Of a stretch of DNA of 64,000 nt, positions 49,149 through 59,881 are shown one piece after another. Under the pieces are notes generated by a model. It was given only the letters and a program-made list of their open reading frames with translations, searched no databases and had not been told where the DNA came from. Every line of letters begins with the position of its first letter. Position 1 is the first letter of the stretch. The stretch comes from Bacteroidota bacterium (lineage in GTDB: Bacteria; Bacteroidota; Bacteroidia; Chitinophagales; Chitinophagaceae): NCBI GenBank assembly GCA_947454025.1, contig CANGIZ010000002.1, positions 1-64,000 of the forward strand, written 5' to 3'. Both the position numbers and the translations under genes were made by a program.

Positions 49149-50456
49149 TTAAACAAGCTCTCCTTCTAAGTCGTAATCATATGCTTTGGTGATTTTTACC
49201 ATAACAAAATCACCTGGTTTTAAACGCTTAGTGGTATTTATAACTACTTCATTATCTACTTCAACACTGTCAAATTCGGTACGTCCTAAATAACGGCCTG
49301 CTTCTTTTTTATCTACCAACACTTTTACAATCATGCCCTCTTTTTGTTGGTTAATGGCCAAACTAATTTCCTGTTGTACTTCCATTATTTCCTCGGCACG
49401 ACGCTGCTTTTCTTCGGCAGGCACATCGTCTACTAAATCATACGCACTTGTGTTCTCCTCGTGGCTGTAAGTAAATATGCCTACGCGGTCAAATTGATGT
49501 TCTTGCAAGAATGCTTTTAACTCTTCTACATCTTCTAAAGTTTCACCTGGGAACCCTGTAATTAAAGTAGTTCTAATGGCAATGCCCGGCACACGCTTAC
49601 GAATTTCTGCAATCAATTCACTCATTTCCTCACGCGTAATATTTCGACGCATGGCTTTAAGCATATTATTACTTGCATGCTGCAATGGAATATCAATATA
49701 CTTACAAATATTATCACGCTCACGCATGGTATCCAATACTTCCAATGGAAACTTACTAGGATAGGCATAGTGCAATCTTATCCATTCCAATCCTTCAACA
49801 TCTGCAAGCGCATTTAACAATTTAGGAAGCGCACGTTCCTTATAAATATCCAATCCATAATACGTTAATTCTTGTGCTATTAACATCACTTCTTTCACTC
49901 CTTTCTTTACCAAGCCTTTTGCTTCGTCTACTAATTGCTCAATGGTTTTACTTACATGTTGACCACGCATTAAGGGAATAGCACAAAATGCACAGGTTCT
50001 ATTACAACCCTCACTAATTTTTAAATAAGCATAGTGTTGTGGCGTACTTAATAAACGTTCTCCTAATAGTTCGGCTTTATAATCGGCATTTAATTGATTC
50101 AACATTAAAGGCAATTCCATGGTACCAAACCAAGCATCTACTTCCGGGATTTCAGCAGCCAAATCACCACGGTATCTTTCACTCAAACAACCCGTTACAT
50201 AAACTTTGTCTAATTTGCCTTTTTGCTTTAAAGCCACTTGATCCAAAATAGTGTTTACACTCTCCTCTTTTGCTTTGTCAATAAAGCCACAGGTATTCAC
50301 CACAACAATATTGTGATCTAACTTTTTGTTCTCATGCACCACATCAATATCGTTGGCAACCAATTGACCACTTAACATTTCACTATCTACTAAGTTTTTA
50401 CTACAACCTAATGTGATGATATTAACTTTGTTCTGTTTTAAAGTTTTTGACTTCAT
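49149..50456 (-). CDS. rimO: Ribosomal protein S12 methylthiotransferase
   Basis: TLGCSKNLVDSEML; SEGCNRTCAFCAIP. Confidence 0.97.
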   Translation of the reverse strand: MKSKTLKQNKVNIITLGCSKNLVDSEMLSGQLVANDIDVVHENKKLDHNIVVVNTCGFIDKAKEESVNTILDQVALKQKGKLDKVYVTGCLSERYRGDLAAEIPEVDAWFGTMELPLMLNQLNADYKAELLGERLLSTPQHYAYLKISEGCNRTCAFCAIPLMRGQHVSKTIEQLVDEAKGLVKKGVKEVMLIAQELTYYGLDIYKERALPKLLNALADVEGLEWIRLHYAYPSKFPLEVLDTMRERDNICKYIDIPLQHASNNMLKAMRRNITREEMSELIAEIRKRVPGIAIRTTLITGFPGETLEDVEELKAFLQEHQFDRVGIFTYSHEENTSAYDLVDDVPAEEKQRRAEEIMEVQQEISLAINQQKEGMIVKVLVDKKEAGRYLGRTEFDSVEVDNEVVINTTKRLKPGDFVMVKITKAYDYDLEGELV

Positions 50457-50476
50457 ATTGTAAAATTAAGCGTCTA

Positions 50477-52063
50477 CTATTTATTTACTTCGTTTGTAAA
50501 ATGGAAAGTAATGTCGGGGTTATTGGTAATTTCCGTATTTAAGAACCATTCACTTTGTGCTAAATACACAGGTGAGCCGTCCTTATCCTCTGCAGCATTT
50601 TGTTGCTTGAATCGTAAGAAATCATGCAACTTATTTTTATCGGTAGATGTTAACCAACATGCCTTGTAAAAAGGAAGGGTTCTGAATTCACAAGCAGCAC
50701 CATATTCTTGCAACAAACGATATTGAATGACTTCAAATTGTAAGTCTCCCACACAACCAATAATTTTTTTGTTACCGCCAAACTGCGTAAACAACTGTGC
50801 AACTCCTTCATCGGTTAACTGTTGAATACCTTTTTCTAACTGTTTTGTTTTCATTGGATCCTTGTTTACTAACTCCTTAAATATCTCAGGAGAGAAAGTT
50901 GGAATACCTGTAAAATAAAACTTTTCACCTTCAGTTAATGTATCTCCAATTTTAAAATTACCTGTATCAAATAAACCAACCACGTCGCCAGGATACGCAT
51001 CATCCACAATATCCTTGCTACGTGCTAAGAAAGTATAAGGATTGGTAAATCGTACATCCTTATCCAAACGCACATGCTTGTAATACTTATTTCTTTCAAA
51101 CCTTCCACTACACACACGCATAAAGGCAATACGATCACGGTGCTTAGGATCTAAGTTGGCATGTATTTTAAAAATAAAACCACTGAACTTGTCCTCTCCT
51201 GCTTGTACTTTTCGAACACTGGTTTCTCTATCACGAGGCGTTGGTGCAATTTGAATAAAAGTGTCTAACATTTCTTGCACACCAAAGTTGTTTACCGCCG
51301 ATCCAAAAAACACAGGCGCAATTTTACCTTCTAAATAATCAGCAGGATTCAATGCACCATATACTCCATCAATTAATTCTACATCTTCTCTTAACAAATC
51401 CGCATCGCGGTCGCCTACTTTTTGTTGTAACACAGGACTAGACAAATCTTCAATAGCTACTACATCCTCATCATCTGCCTTGGTGCTAGCTGTAAATAAA
51501 CGAAGACTTTTATCGTGCAAATTATAAACCCCTTTAAATTCCTTACCGCTATTAATAGGCCAGGTCATTGGGTGTAAAGAAATTTTTAATTCCGCTTCTA
51601 TTTCCTCTAATAAATCAAATCGATTTTTACCGTCACGGTCCATTTTATTAATGAACACAATAACAGGCGTGGCACGCATGCTACACACTTCCATTAAACG
51701 ACGCGTTTGTGGCTCAACACCATTCACGCTATCAATTACTAAAATAACACTGTCTACCGCCGTTAATGTTCGATAAGTATCTTCCGCAAAGTCCTTGTGA
51801 CCAGGCGTGTCCAATAAGTTAATCAAATTGCCCTTATACTCAAAAGACATAACCGATGTAGCCACCGAGATCCCTCTTTGACGTTCAATTTCCATAAAAT
51901 CCGAAGTCGCATGTTTTTTGATCTTATTGCTCTTTACGGCTCCCGCTGTTTGAATAGCACCTCCAAACAATAACAACTTCTCAGTTAAAGTGGTTTTACC
52001 AGCATCGGGGTGAGATATGATGGCAAAGGTTTTGCGGCGGTTAATTTCTTTTTCGTACTTCAT
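50477..52063 (-). CDS. prfC: Peptide chain release factor 3
   Basis: [32 protein letters not shown]. Confidence 0.96.
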   Translation of the reverse strand: MKYEKEINRRKTFAIISHPDAGKTTLTEKLLLFGGAIQTAGAVKSNKIKKHATSDFMEIERQRGISVATSVMSFEYKGNLINLLDTPGHKDFAEDTYRTLTAVDSVILVIDSVNGVEPQTRRLMEVCSMRATPVIVFINKMDRDGKNRFDLLEEIEAELKISLHPMTWPINSGKEFKGVYNLHDKSLRLFTASTKADDEDVVAIEDLSSPVLQQKVGDRDADLLREDVELIDGVYGALNPADYLEGKIAPVFFGSAVNNFGVQEMLDTFIQIAPTPRDRETSVRKVQAGEDKFSGFIFKIHANLDPKHRDRIAFMRVCSGRFERNKYYKHVRLDKDVRFTNPYTFLARSKDIVDDAYPGDVVGLFDTGNFKIGDTLTEGEKFYFTGIPTFSPEIFKELVNKDPMKTKQLEKGIQQLTDEGVAQLFTQFGGNKKIIGCVGDLQFEVIQYRLLQEYGAACEFRTLPFYKACWLTSTDKNKLHDFLRFKQQNAAEDKDGSPVYLAQSEWFLNTEITNNPDITFHFTNEVNK

Positions 52064-52182
52064 TCTACTTTATACTTACTATCTTCTTTTTATTTTTTGA
52101 TCTACTCAATTCCTCATTATTAAAAATGGCCCGCATTCAAAATAAATTGAATCACGAGCCATTCACTATATTCCTAAACTAG

Positions 52183-53592
52183 TTAGATATCAATTGCTTC
52201 GCCATAAGCTGCAGCAACGGCTTCTTTTAAACCTTCGCTCATGGTTGGATGCGGATGAATTGCATTTAAAATTTCATGTGCTGTAGTTTCTAATTTACGC
52301 GCTACTACTGCTTCTGCAATCATTTCTGTAACATTCATACCAATCATATGACAACCTAAGAATTCGCCGTATTTTGCATCAAAGATTACTTTTACAAAAC
52401 CTTCTGTTGCGCCTGCTGCAGATGCTTTACCACTTGCTACAAATGGGAACTTACCTACTTTAATTTCATAGCCTGCTTCTTTAGCTGCTTTCTCTGTATA
52501 ACCTACACTTGAAATTTCTGGAGTGCAATAGGTACAACCAGGTACATTGTTGTAATCAATAGCTTCAGGCATGTGTGCATGCTTCTTTTCTAAATAAGCC
52601 ATATGCTCTGCAGCATTGATACCTTCTTTAGCAGCAACGTGTGCTAATGCTTGACCAGGAGAACAATCACCCAATGCATAAATACCAGCAATACTAGTTT
52701 GTTGGAATTTATCTACAATGATTCTACCCTTATCAGTTTTAATGCCGTTAGATTCTAATCCAATATTTTCAATGTTTGCAACCACACCTACCGCACTTAA
52801 TACGATATCTGCTTCCAATGTTACAAAAGAACCATCTTGTAATTTCACTTTTGCTTTCACGCCAGCACCTGTTGTATCCACCGATTCAACTGAAGCATTA
52901 GTCATGATATCAATTCCTTGTTTCTTATATTGTTTTTCTAATTCCTTAGAAATATCTTCATCTTCTACTGGTACAATTCTTGGTAAGAATTCAACAATTG
53001 TAACCTTCGTGCCCATACTGTTGTACACATAAGCAAACTCTACACCTATCGCACCACTACCTACAATAATCATGCTCTTAGGTTGATTTTGCAATACCAT
53101 TGCTTCACGGTATCCAATTACTTTTTGACCATCTTGCTTTAAGTTGGGTAATTCTCTACTACGACCACCAGTTGCAATTGCAATATATTTTGTATCCACT
53201 ACTTGAGTAGATCCGTCAGCTGCTTTTACTTCTACTTTACCTCTTGATAAAACTTTACCATAACCCATGATCACGTCAATCTTATTTTTCTTCATTAAGA
53301 ATTGAACACCCTTGCTCATTTTATCGGCAACGCCACGGCTCCGAGAAATAACTTTACCAAAATCATGTGCAACACCTGTAGCTGTTACGCCATAATCAGC
53401 ACTATGTTTTAAGTACTCATATACTTGAGCACTTTTTAACAACGCTTTTGTTGGGATACATCCCCAGTTTAAACAAACTCCACCTAAACTTTCCTTTTCT
53501 ACAATTGCAACTTTCAAACCTAATTGAGAAGCTCGGATAGCCGCAGGATAACCCCCAGGACCACTACCTATTACGATAACGTCATATGCCAT
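52183..53592 (-). CDS. lpdA: Dihydrolipoyl dehydrogenase
   Basis: MAYDVIVIGSGPGGYPAAIRASQLG; GGVCLNWGCIPTKALL; start at MAYDVI. Confidence 0.95.
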   Translation of the reverse strand: MAYDVIVIGSGPGGYPAAIRASQLGLKVAIVEKESLGGVCLNWGCIPTKALLKSAQVYEYLKHSADYGVTATGVAHDFGKVISRSRGVADKMSKGVQFLMKKNKIDVIMGYGKVLSRGKVEVKAADGSTQVVDTKYIAIATGGRSRELPNLKQDGQKVIGYREAMVLQNQPKSMIIVGSGAIGVEFAYVYNSMGTKVTIVEFLPRIVPVEDEDISKELEKQYKKQGIDIMTNASVESVDTTGAGVKAKVKLQDGSFVTLEADIVLSAVGVVANIENIGLESNGIKTDKGRIIVDKFQQTSIAGIYALGDCSPGQALAHVAAKEGINAAEHMAYLEKKHAHMPEAIDYNNVPGCTYCTPEISSVGYTEKAAKEAGYEIKVGKFPFVASGKASAAGATEGFVKVIFDAKYGEFLGCHMIGMNVTEMIAEAVVARKLETTAHEILNAIHPHPTMSEGLKEAVAAAYGEAIDI

Positions 53593-53648
53593 TTTGTGTG
53601 TGTTTTTGAGTAATTGAATGAGGTAGCAAAAATACCCCAAAAAAAGGA

Positions 53649-54470
53649 CTATTCAAAGAAAACGCGGACCATCTGGAAAAACCATTTATTGTCGTTTGGA
53701 CGCTGCTTATTCATTTGATTTTCATCGTATTTGCTCAAGCCAAAAAGCCCGGCCATATTGCCTCCACGTACCGAAATTTCTAAATAGCCTGCTGAATTAA
53801 ACCAAGCTAGCTTGTCTGAAATAGGCACTGCCCCATAATTGCGGCTCAAAACTTCGATCGTTTCATTGCGGGTGAAGACTATTTTAAAGGGTCTCCCCTT
53901 GGCATGGGATTCAAATTCCTCCTGCCTTATATTCACCACTACATTCTCAAATTGATCGATAAATATAATTTGTCCCTCCATCCAATTGGCGTCAAACTTG
54001 GGCTGTGTTGGATAAATTTCTAGTACCTCAGTAGCCGGATCCCCTGCATCAGATAAATTACCGGAAGCAAAAAAGTAAGCCACCGATTCAACAATACGTT
54101 CTGTAATTTGTACAAAAGTATGGGCTCCTTTAATATCAATCTTCACAATATCCTTTGGCTTCAAACCCAACATCATTGTTAAAAACCCATTGTCTGGCAC
54201 CACAAAATAATGCCCATTAAAATGCGCAAACAATACATGTTCCTGAGGGTACTGAAAAAAATTAACCATCACAATATGCACCGTTCCCGACGGATAATGT
54301 TTGGCTGCGTTGTTGAAAATATAAGCGCCTTGTAAATAATTTTTGCTCGAAAGCTGATGGGTGATATCTGCTATTGCACATCCAGGTATGATTGACAAGA
54401 TTTGGCCCTTAACGGCGCCAATAATAAAATCCTCTTGGCCAATATCTGATGTTAATGTTATAACAGGCAT
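53649..54470 (-). CDS. SAM hydroxide adenosyltransferase (DUF62 family)
   Basis: ITLTSDIGQEDFIIGAVKGQILSI; VPDNGFL. Confidence 0.88.
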   Translation of the reverse strand: MPVITLTSDIGQEDFIIGAVKGQILSIIPGCAIADITHQLSSKNYLQGAYIFNNAAKHYPSGTVHIVMVNFFQYPQEHVLFAHFNGHYFVVPDNGFLTMMLGLKPKDIVKIDIKGAHTFVQITERIVESVAYFFASGNLSDAGDPATEVLEIYPTQPKFDANWMEGQIIFIDQFENVVVNIRQEEFESHAKGRPFKIVFTRNETIEVLSRNYGAVPISDKLAWFNSAGYLEISVRGGNMAGLFGLSKYDENQMNKQRPNDNKWFFQMVRVFFE

Positions 54471-54499
54471 ATCCTATTAGTAACGAATAAATTATGTAT

Positions 54500-55306
54500 T
54501 TATTTTATCAATTGTCCATTCTTAAAAAAGAAATGATATGCTAGTTTATCGGCCCATGCAGGAAAAAATTTATTCATGAAAACAGTACGCTTCCCGGTAA
54601 AGGTCAACACCAAGCTACGCTTACGTTTCGCTATAGATTCAATGATATGATTTGCACATTCTTCAGAACTCATCATAGCCCCTTCATCCATTGGAGACTC
54701 CCCTTGTGCTTTGGCATCTTTATTTAATGCTGCATTACGAATATTAGAAGTAGTAAATCCTGGGCAAACCCACATCACATGGGTACCTGAGCCAAACAAT
54801 TCGGTTCTCAATGCTTCCAACCAACCATTCAAAGCATATTTAGAAGCAGAATATCCACTACGTCCAGGCAAGCCTCTATAACCTGCAATACTAGAAACAC
54901 CCACAATCACCCCTTTGGCTTTTAGAATAGCGGGCAAAGCTGCTTTAGTAGTATACACCGTTCCCCAAAAATTAATATCCATCACATTTTTTAAAGTCTC
55001 TATCGATACTTCACTCACCAAGGCGCGCATGGAAATTCCTGCATTATTTATGAGCACATCCACACCACCCCATTTATCTTGTACAGCCTGTAAAAAATCA
55101 ATGCACTGCCCTTGATGCGCAACGTCCACCTGCATGGTAAACAAGGACTGTCCTGTGTTTTCGCTTTCTAATAGGGCTAATTTATCTGCATTACGGCCAC
55201 AGGTAGCAACTTTGGCCCCCAATGCTAAAAACTGCTGCACCAAGGCTTTTCCAATGCCATCGGAACCACCCGTAATTACCACTATTTTATTGCTGAAATT
55301 GGCCAT
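54500..55306 (-). CDS. Short-chain dehydrogenase/reductase
   Basis: VVITGGSDGIGKALVQQF; INNAGIS; YSASKYAL. Confidence 0.93.
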   Translation of the reverse strand: MANFSNKIVVITGGSDGIGKALVQQFLALGAKVATCGRNADKLALLESENTGQSLFTMQVDVAHQGQCIDFLQAVQDKWGGVDVLINNAGISMRALVSEVSIETLKNVMDINFWGTVYTTKAALPAILKAKGVIVGVSSIAGYRGLPGRSGYSASKYALNGWLEALRTELFGSGTHVMWVCPGFTTSNIRNAALNKDAKAQGESPMDEGAMMSSEECANHIIESIAKRKRSLVLTFTGKRTVFMNKFFPAWADKLAYHFFFKNGQLIK

Positions 55307-55450
55307 GTGATTGAATTTATACAAATGTAGTTCTAAATTGAAAACGAACCACTTAGGAAGATTTTAAGAAGTTGAAAAGAAAAGTACATATTTATTTGGA
55401 TAGTTTTATTTTATGCTTATTTTTGCACTCCTCAAAAGGGAAAAAGGTCA

Positions 55451-55526
55451 GATTCCGTAGCTCAGTTGGTAGAGCAATACACTTTTAATGTATGGGCCCT
55501 GGGTTCGAGTCCCAGCGGGATCACCA
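55451..55526 (+). tRNA. tRNA-Lys(UUU) with encoded CCA
   Basis: GATTCCGTAGCTCAGTTGGTAGAGCAATACACTTTTAATGTATGGGCCCTGGGTTCGAGTCCCAGCGGGATCACCA; anticodon loop CTTTTAA. Confidence 0.95.
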
Positions 55527-55528
55527 CT

Positions 55529-55570
55529 TAAACTCCTAACAAATTGTTAATCAATATGTTAGGAGTTTTT
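55529..55570 (+). terminator. Rho-independent terminator of tRNA-Lys
   Basis: aaactcctaac...gttaggagttttttatttt. Confidence 0.8.
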
Positions 55571-56092
55571 TATTTTGATGGGGACAACATAGGGACAACA
55601 ATAAATAAATTTACATTTGGACAAATGCGTGAATAATTTTATCTAAATCCAATAAATCAAAAATGTGTCTAAACTTCTCTCATTACTTAGCAGCTCACCA
55701 CGTCAAAGTATTGTATTGTGTACATTTGGAAAGTTATGAATTTACGCAGAAAGAAAAGATTATAGACTTAGGAACAAAAACTCAGATCTGTAAATATCCA
55801 ACTCCGATTCTATAAATCGATCAGACTTCAAATTAGTTTTCATAGCCAACGTATCAAAAGAATGAATAAATGATAATTCAATCCATCGGTTACGAAAAAC
55901 TCATCCTGACACATAATTCAACTCTATAATTTAAAAAAAGAAGAATGGCTACTTCTAAAGTGTACGTAATTGTAATTTTCAAAATAAAAAAAATAAGGCT
56001 TCGTCAAATATAAATTTTAGTGTTGATGTGTTGAAGAAAATTTAGTTCAGCTAAATATAACTAAATAATTCAATTTTTAAAACAGATCTATG

Positions 56093-58126
56093 CTATTTAA
56101 TAAATTTAATTTCCCAAACATTACGATCAACAGAATTTAATAAACCGTCAAATCTATCTTTATGCACTGCTATGCAAAGTAAGTCAGTAGGCCTGGAGAA
56201 ACCAACATAAGCCATTTTGGTTGATTGTTTAACACGATCGCCAACATTTGAATCTATTTGGATTCCTAAAAATTGGTCTTTTAATCGTTGTGATTCGTAT
56301 GATTTTGCATTTGCGCCTCTTCCATCTTGCTGAAAATAAGACTCCAAATACAATGTTGCACAATGTGTTTGTCCTTTTACTGCGTGAACACTAGTAATTT
56401 CAATTTCAAGTCCATCCTCTTTGTAATAATTAGTTGGCGTAAATATTTCTATATTTTCGGTTGAATTTTCAACTAATTCCTTGTTAATAAAGTCCGCGCT
56501 TGCTGAAATTGTTTTGTCAAATATTGCAAGCAATGTCGGAATGTATGTTTTTATTTCTTCCAAAACTTCTATTGTTTTGTCTTGAATTATTCCGAATGAC
56601 CAATTGTAAAGATTCAAATTAAGTTCGTCATATTTTTTAATGTCTTTTTCGTGAATAAAATCAATGAGTTGTTTTTTTGAATATGGTCTGCCGTCAGTGT
56701 TGATGATTTTTTCAAAACTAAAGATTTTTAGAAAAGCGTTTAAAATGTTTTTACGTAAAGGTTCTAGCGTTTTCTTTCTCTCATAATACAATAAATAACT
56801 TCTTAAGTTGTAGTAGTCTTGTTTTGATTTGCCTTTTTCTTTCTTAAAACCTTTATAATAATCTTCTAAACGTAGTTTAGTTGCATCATTACGACTTATT
56901 TCATCTTCTTTCCATTCAGTATTCCAACAAACAACTTTGATTGGATTTACGGAATTTTCTAACCCGTTTTCTTTTACGATTTTAGCGAAAAAAGGAATAA
57001 TGCTTTCAATTGTGTTATTTTCAAAAACTAAAATATGAGGCTTTATTTCAACTTCATTTTTCCCAACAATATCAAAATTCTTTTCGCTGTATAATGCGAA
57101 TTTTTTTACAACATTAGCGATATGATTGCTTAGTCGTTGACTTCCGTTTAAACGTAAAACTTCTGGTCTGTCTACCCAAAGATCATCTGCTTTTACAGAA
57201 TTATAAATTGCCTGGTTCTTATCACCTATTCGTTGGAATATTGAAGTGCAGCTTCCCTCATCGTAAAATAATTTTTCCAACAACTTGTATTGATGAGTGT
57301 CCATATCTTGCATCTCGTCCACAAATACGAAAGAAAAGCGTTTTTGTATTATTTCTTTTATCAAAGAAAATTTATGAATATAACATTCAGCAAAATGATA
57401 AGCGTAATCGAATGAAATTATTCCTTTCTTTAAAACCTCAATGATTATTGCTTTGAGGCCAATGAATTTTTTATTTAGCTCATCTTTTAATAAAACATCA
57501 TTATTCCCGTTTTTTATTTCGTTTGTGATTAAATCATAATATAAGTCACGAACTTCTTTTTCTATGTACTTTTTACAGATTTCATTTTTGTGATTTTCAT
57601 TACCATTTGCTTCTGCAGTAGCTTTTTTGATATGCCTGTTATAAAACCATTTTGTGGGTTGGTCATAATCTTTATTCCAAGCAATGACTTTGAATAAACT
57701 TTCTAATTCTTCTTGATATCTTTCAGTGTCAATGCAGTTTAATTTCTTTTTGAATACAAGATTATAAAATGGTATTGCCAAGAACTCATCAACAAAACTT
57801 TGTATTGTTCCAATAAAATTTGGATAGGAAAATAATTTAGGACAATATTTTTGAATTTTTTCATTTATCTCATCTATGGCTGCGTTAGTATGCGACAAAA
57901 CTAGAATACCAGAACCGTCCGAAAAAGGCAGTTTACGTTCTAAAATAACCAACTTTGCGAGTAAAGCTGTTGTCTTTCCACTTCCAGGTACTGCTTGTAA
58001 ATCTATTGTGTTGAAATTACGAATAAACGCTTTGCGTTCTTCGTCAAATTCTTTGTCCTTAGGTAAAAGAATCTTTTCTGCATAGTGAATTTCATAGTCG
58101 GATATTTCGTCAATTACCTGTGGCAT
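56093..58126 (-). CDS. UvrD/PcrA-like helicase, GajB-like
   Basis: LQAVPGSGKTTALLAKL (Walker A), VLSHTNAAIDEI, SFVFVDEMQDMD, ITSVHAVKGQTH, AYVGFSRPTDLLCIAV; overlaps the upstream OLD gene by 17 nt. Confidence 0.88.
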   Translation of the reverse strand: MPQVIDEISDYEIHYAEKILLPKDKEFDEERKAFIRNFNTIDLQAVPGSGKTTALLAKLVILERKLPFSDGSGILVLSHTNAAIDEINEKIQKYCPKLFSYPNFIGTIQSFVDEFLAIPFYNLVFKKKLNCIDTERYQEELESLFKVIAWNKDYDQPTKWFYNRHIKKATAEANGNENHKNEICKKYIEKEVRDLYYDLITNEIKNGNNDVLLKDELNKKFIGLKAIIIEVLKKGIISFDYAYHFAECYIHKFSLIKEIIQKRFSFVFVDEMQDMDTHQYKLLEKLFYDEGSCTSIFQRIGDKNQAIYNSVKADDLWVDRPEVLRLNGSQRLSNHIANVVKKFALYSEKNFDIVGKNEVEIKPHILVFENNTIESIIPFFAKIVKENGLENSVNPIKVVCWNTEWKEDEISRNDATKLRLEDYYKGFKKEKGKSKQDYYNLRSYLLYYERKKTLEPLRKNILNAFLKIFSFEKIINTDGRPYSKKQLIDFIHEKDIKKYDELNLNLYNWSFGIIQDKTIEVLEEIKTYIPTLLAIFDKTISASADFINKELVENSTENIEIFTPTNYYKEDGLEIEITSVHAVKGQTHCATLYLESYFQQDGRGANAKSYESQRLKDQFLGIQIDSNVGDRVKQSTKMAYVGFSRPTDLLCIAVHKDRFDGLLNSVDRNVWEIKFIK

Positions 58127-59879
58127 ATTTAATCGCTTTTACAAGGTAATAAATCGAGTCGTTGGCAGCTTCTGTAATTTGGATTGAAGTGGCTACGTTA
58201 ACTAATTCTTCATCTATGGCATTTGCAATATAATATGCAATGGCAGATTTTTTTAAGGTATTGTTAATCAACTTTCTTGCAAGTGCTTTTTCAAAGTCCG
58301 TATCCCAATCTGTATGAGTATGAATTGATCTTGCCGCCTTCTGTAAGTGTGTTGTTAAATAAACTGATTTAAACAAAGAATATTCAAATGTCCAATTTGG
58401 TGCAGGGAAATATTTTACGTTTTGTTCTGCTTTTCCGTTTATGTATGCTAATTTCGCTTGTGTTTCCATTTGAACGGTTTGAGAATCTAGTTTTACAAAA
58501 TCATCTCCATTCTTTTCGTATTCTCTAATGTCAGAATCAGTAATCACGGAAACAGGGATATTCATATTGGGCTCTGCTTGACGCAAGAATATTTTTGCAT
58601 AGTGATCAAAACCTGTGTGTCCTATATTTACAATAGAAACTCCTTTTTCGGTTAAGTCAATTCCGATTGCTTTTGCAATGCTTGGTAAAAGAATTTCTTC
58701 TGCCCAGCCCTCCACTAAAATTACACCTTTGGCAAAAAACAAATTGGCTTTTGTCGTGTCCAAAAACTTTTCCAAAAACTTGTAATTGTCTTTTTCCAAC
58801 TTGGTGTATGTATCGCCCATTGGAAATACATTTCCAATATTGCACATAATCAAGTTTTCCAATTTTAGTTTGGAAGCCAAATTCGGACTATGAGTGGTAA
58901 GAATAAGTTGAATATGTTTTTGTTTTTGAAAGGCTTCAATCACTTGCATTTGTGCTTGAGGATGCAAATGTGCTTCCAATTCTTCAACCAAGCCTAAACG
59001 CAAGCCTGACCAATTTGTTTTGGTTAAATGAAGCAATTCTGCAGACATAAATAAACGGTTTAAAGTTCCTAAGCCCGGATTTGGTTCCCCTTTCAAAGTC
59101 AAAGTAAGTTTTTCAAGAATACTTTTGATATCAGTTGATGTTGATTCAAATTCACTTTCGTTATCCTTGCTGTAAAAACTTTTAATGTAGTGGTCGATTT
59201 TGTCTTTTATCTTCTTTCCCTGCTTGGGTTGACCCAATTCATCAACTTCGTTAAAGTACTTTTCTAAATCTTCTTTTAAACTAGAAAAGATTTTTACCAA
59301 ATCATTATCTTTTTCTTTGCCCTTAAATGCTTCATCCCCCAGAAGAATTTGCGACAATCGTGAATTGCGTTTGGCAACCAATTCATTTTCGGCATCACGC
59401 AAAGGTTTTAGATAAGTGGCTTTCAGATATTCTTTTGCTTCTGCGGTAAGTAAATAACCTTCTTCATCAACACCTGCTTTTACATCTGTTGGGAATATTT
59501 TATCAACTTGGCGTTTTACATCGTAATTAAGTTTTAAAAATGGCGTCGCATCTTTACCTGTACCGTTCCACCCCAACCATTCTATAAAGTTTTTAGCTTC
59601 ATCGGGATTTAAATTGTCAAAAGCTAATTCTATACGGAAACGTCTTGCATCTTTATGAAAATCTTTATCATCTACTCTTATATAATCGTAGCTGTGTGTT
59701 TTTAAAACCAATTTTATAGCATCAATAATGGCCGTTTTACCCGAATCATTCTCACCAATAATTACATTTAAACCTTGGGTTAGGTTTAAATCCAAGTGAG
59801 GTTTTGAAAGATCAATTTCGCCCATTGCACCGAATTTTCTAAAATTCCAAAGTTTGATTTTTGAAAGATACATAGGCAT
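58110..59879 (-). CDS. OLD-family ATPase with TOPRIM nuclease domain, GajA-like
   Basis: IIGENDSGKTAIIDAIKLVL (Walker A); LGLVEELEAHLHPQAQMQ (Walker B); TOPRIM VILVEGWAEEILLPSIAKAIG...VITDSDIREYE. Confidence 0.9.
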   Translation of the reverse strand: MPMYLSKIKLWNFRKFGAMGEIDLSKPHLDLNLTQGLNVIIGENDSGKTAIIDAIKLVLKTHSYDYIRVDDKDFHKDARRFRIELAFDNLNPDEAKNFIEWLGWNGTGKDATPFLKLNYDVKRQVDKIFPTDVKAGVDEEGYLLTAEAKEYLKATYLKPLRDAENELVAKRNSRLSQILLGDEAFKGKEKDNDLVKIFSSLKEDLEKYFNEVDELGQPKQGKKIKDKIDHYIKSFYSKDNESEFESTSTDIKSILEKLTLTLKGEPNPGLGTLNRLFMSAELLHLTKTNWSGLRLGLVEELEAHLHPQAQMQVIEAFQKQKHIQLILTTHSPNLASKLKLENLIMCNIGNVFPMGDTYTKLEKDNYKFLEKFLDTTKANLFFAKGVILVEGWAEEILLPSIAKAIGIDLTEKGVSIVNIGHTGFDHYAKIFLRQAEPNMNIPVSVITDSDIREYEKNGDDFVKLDSQTVQMETQAKLAYINGKAEQNVKYFPAPNWTFEYSLFKSVYLTTHLQKAARSIHTHTDWDTDFEKALARKLINNTLKKSAIAYYIANAIDEELVNVATSIQITEAANDSIYYLVKAIKYATGN

Positions 59880-59881
59880 TC

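Noticed and set aside
55573-56090. Truncated SOS-response peptidase-like ORF starting MCLNFSHYLAAHH
   Set aside because: Only the MC start is suggestive; too short and no conserved motifs follow.
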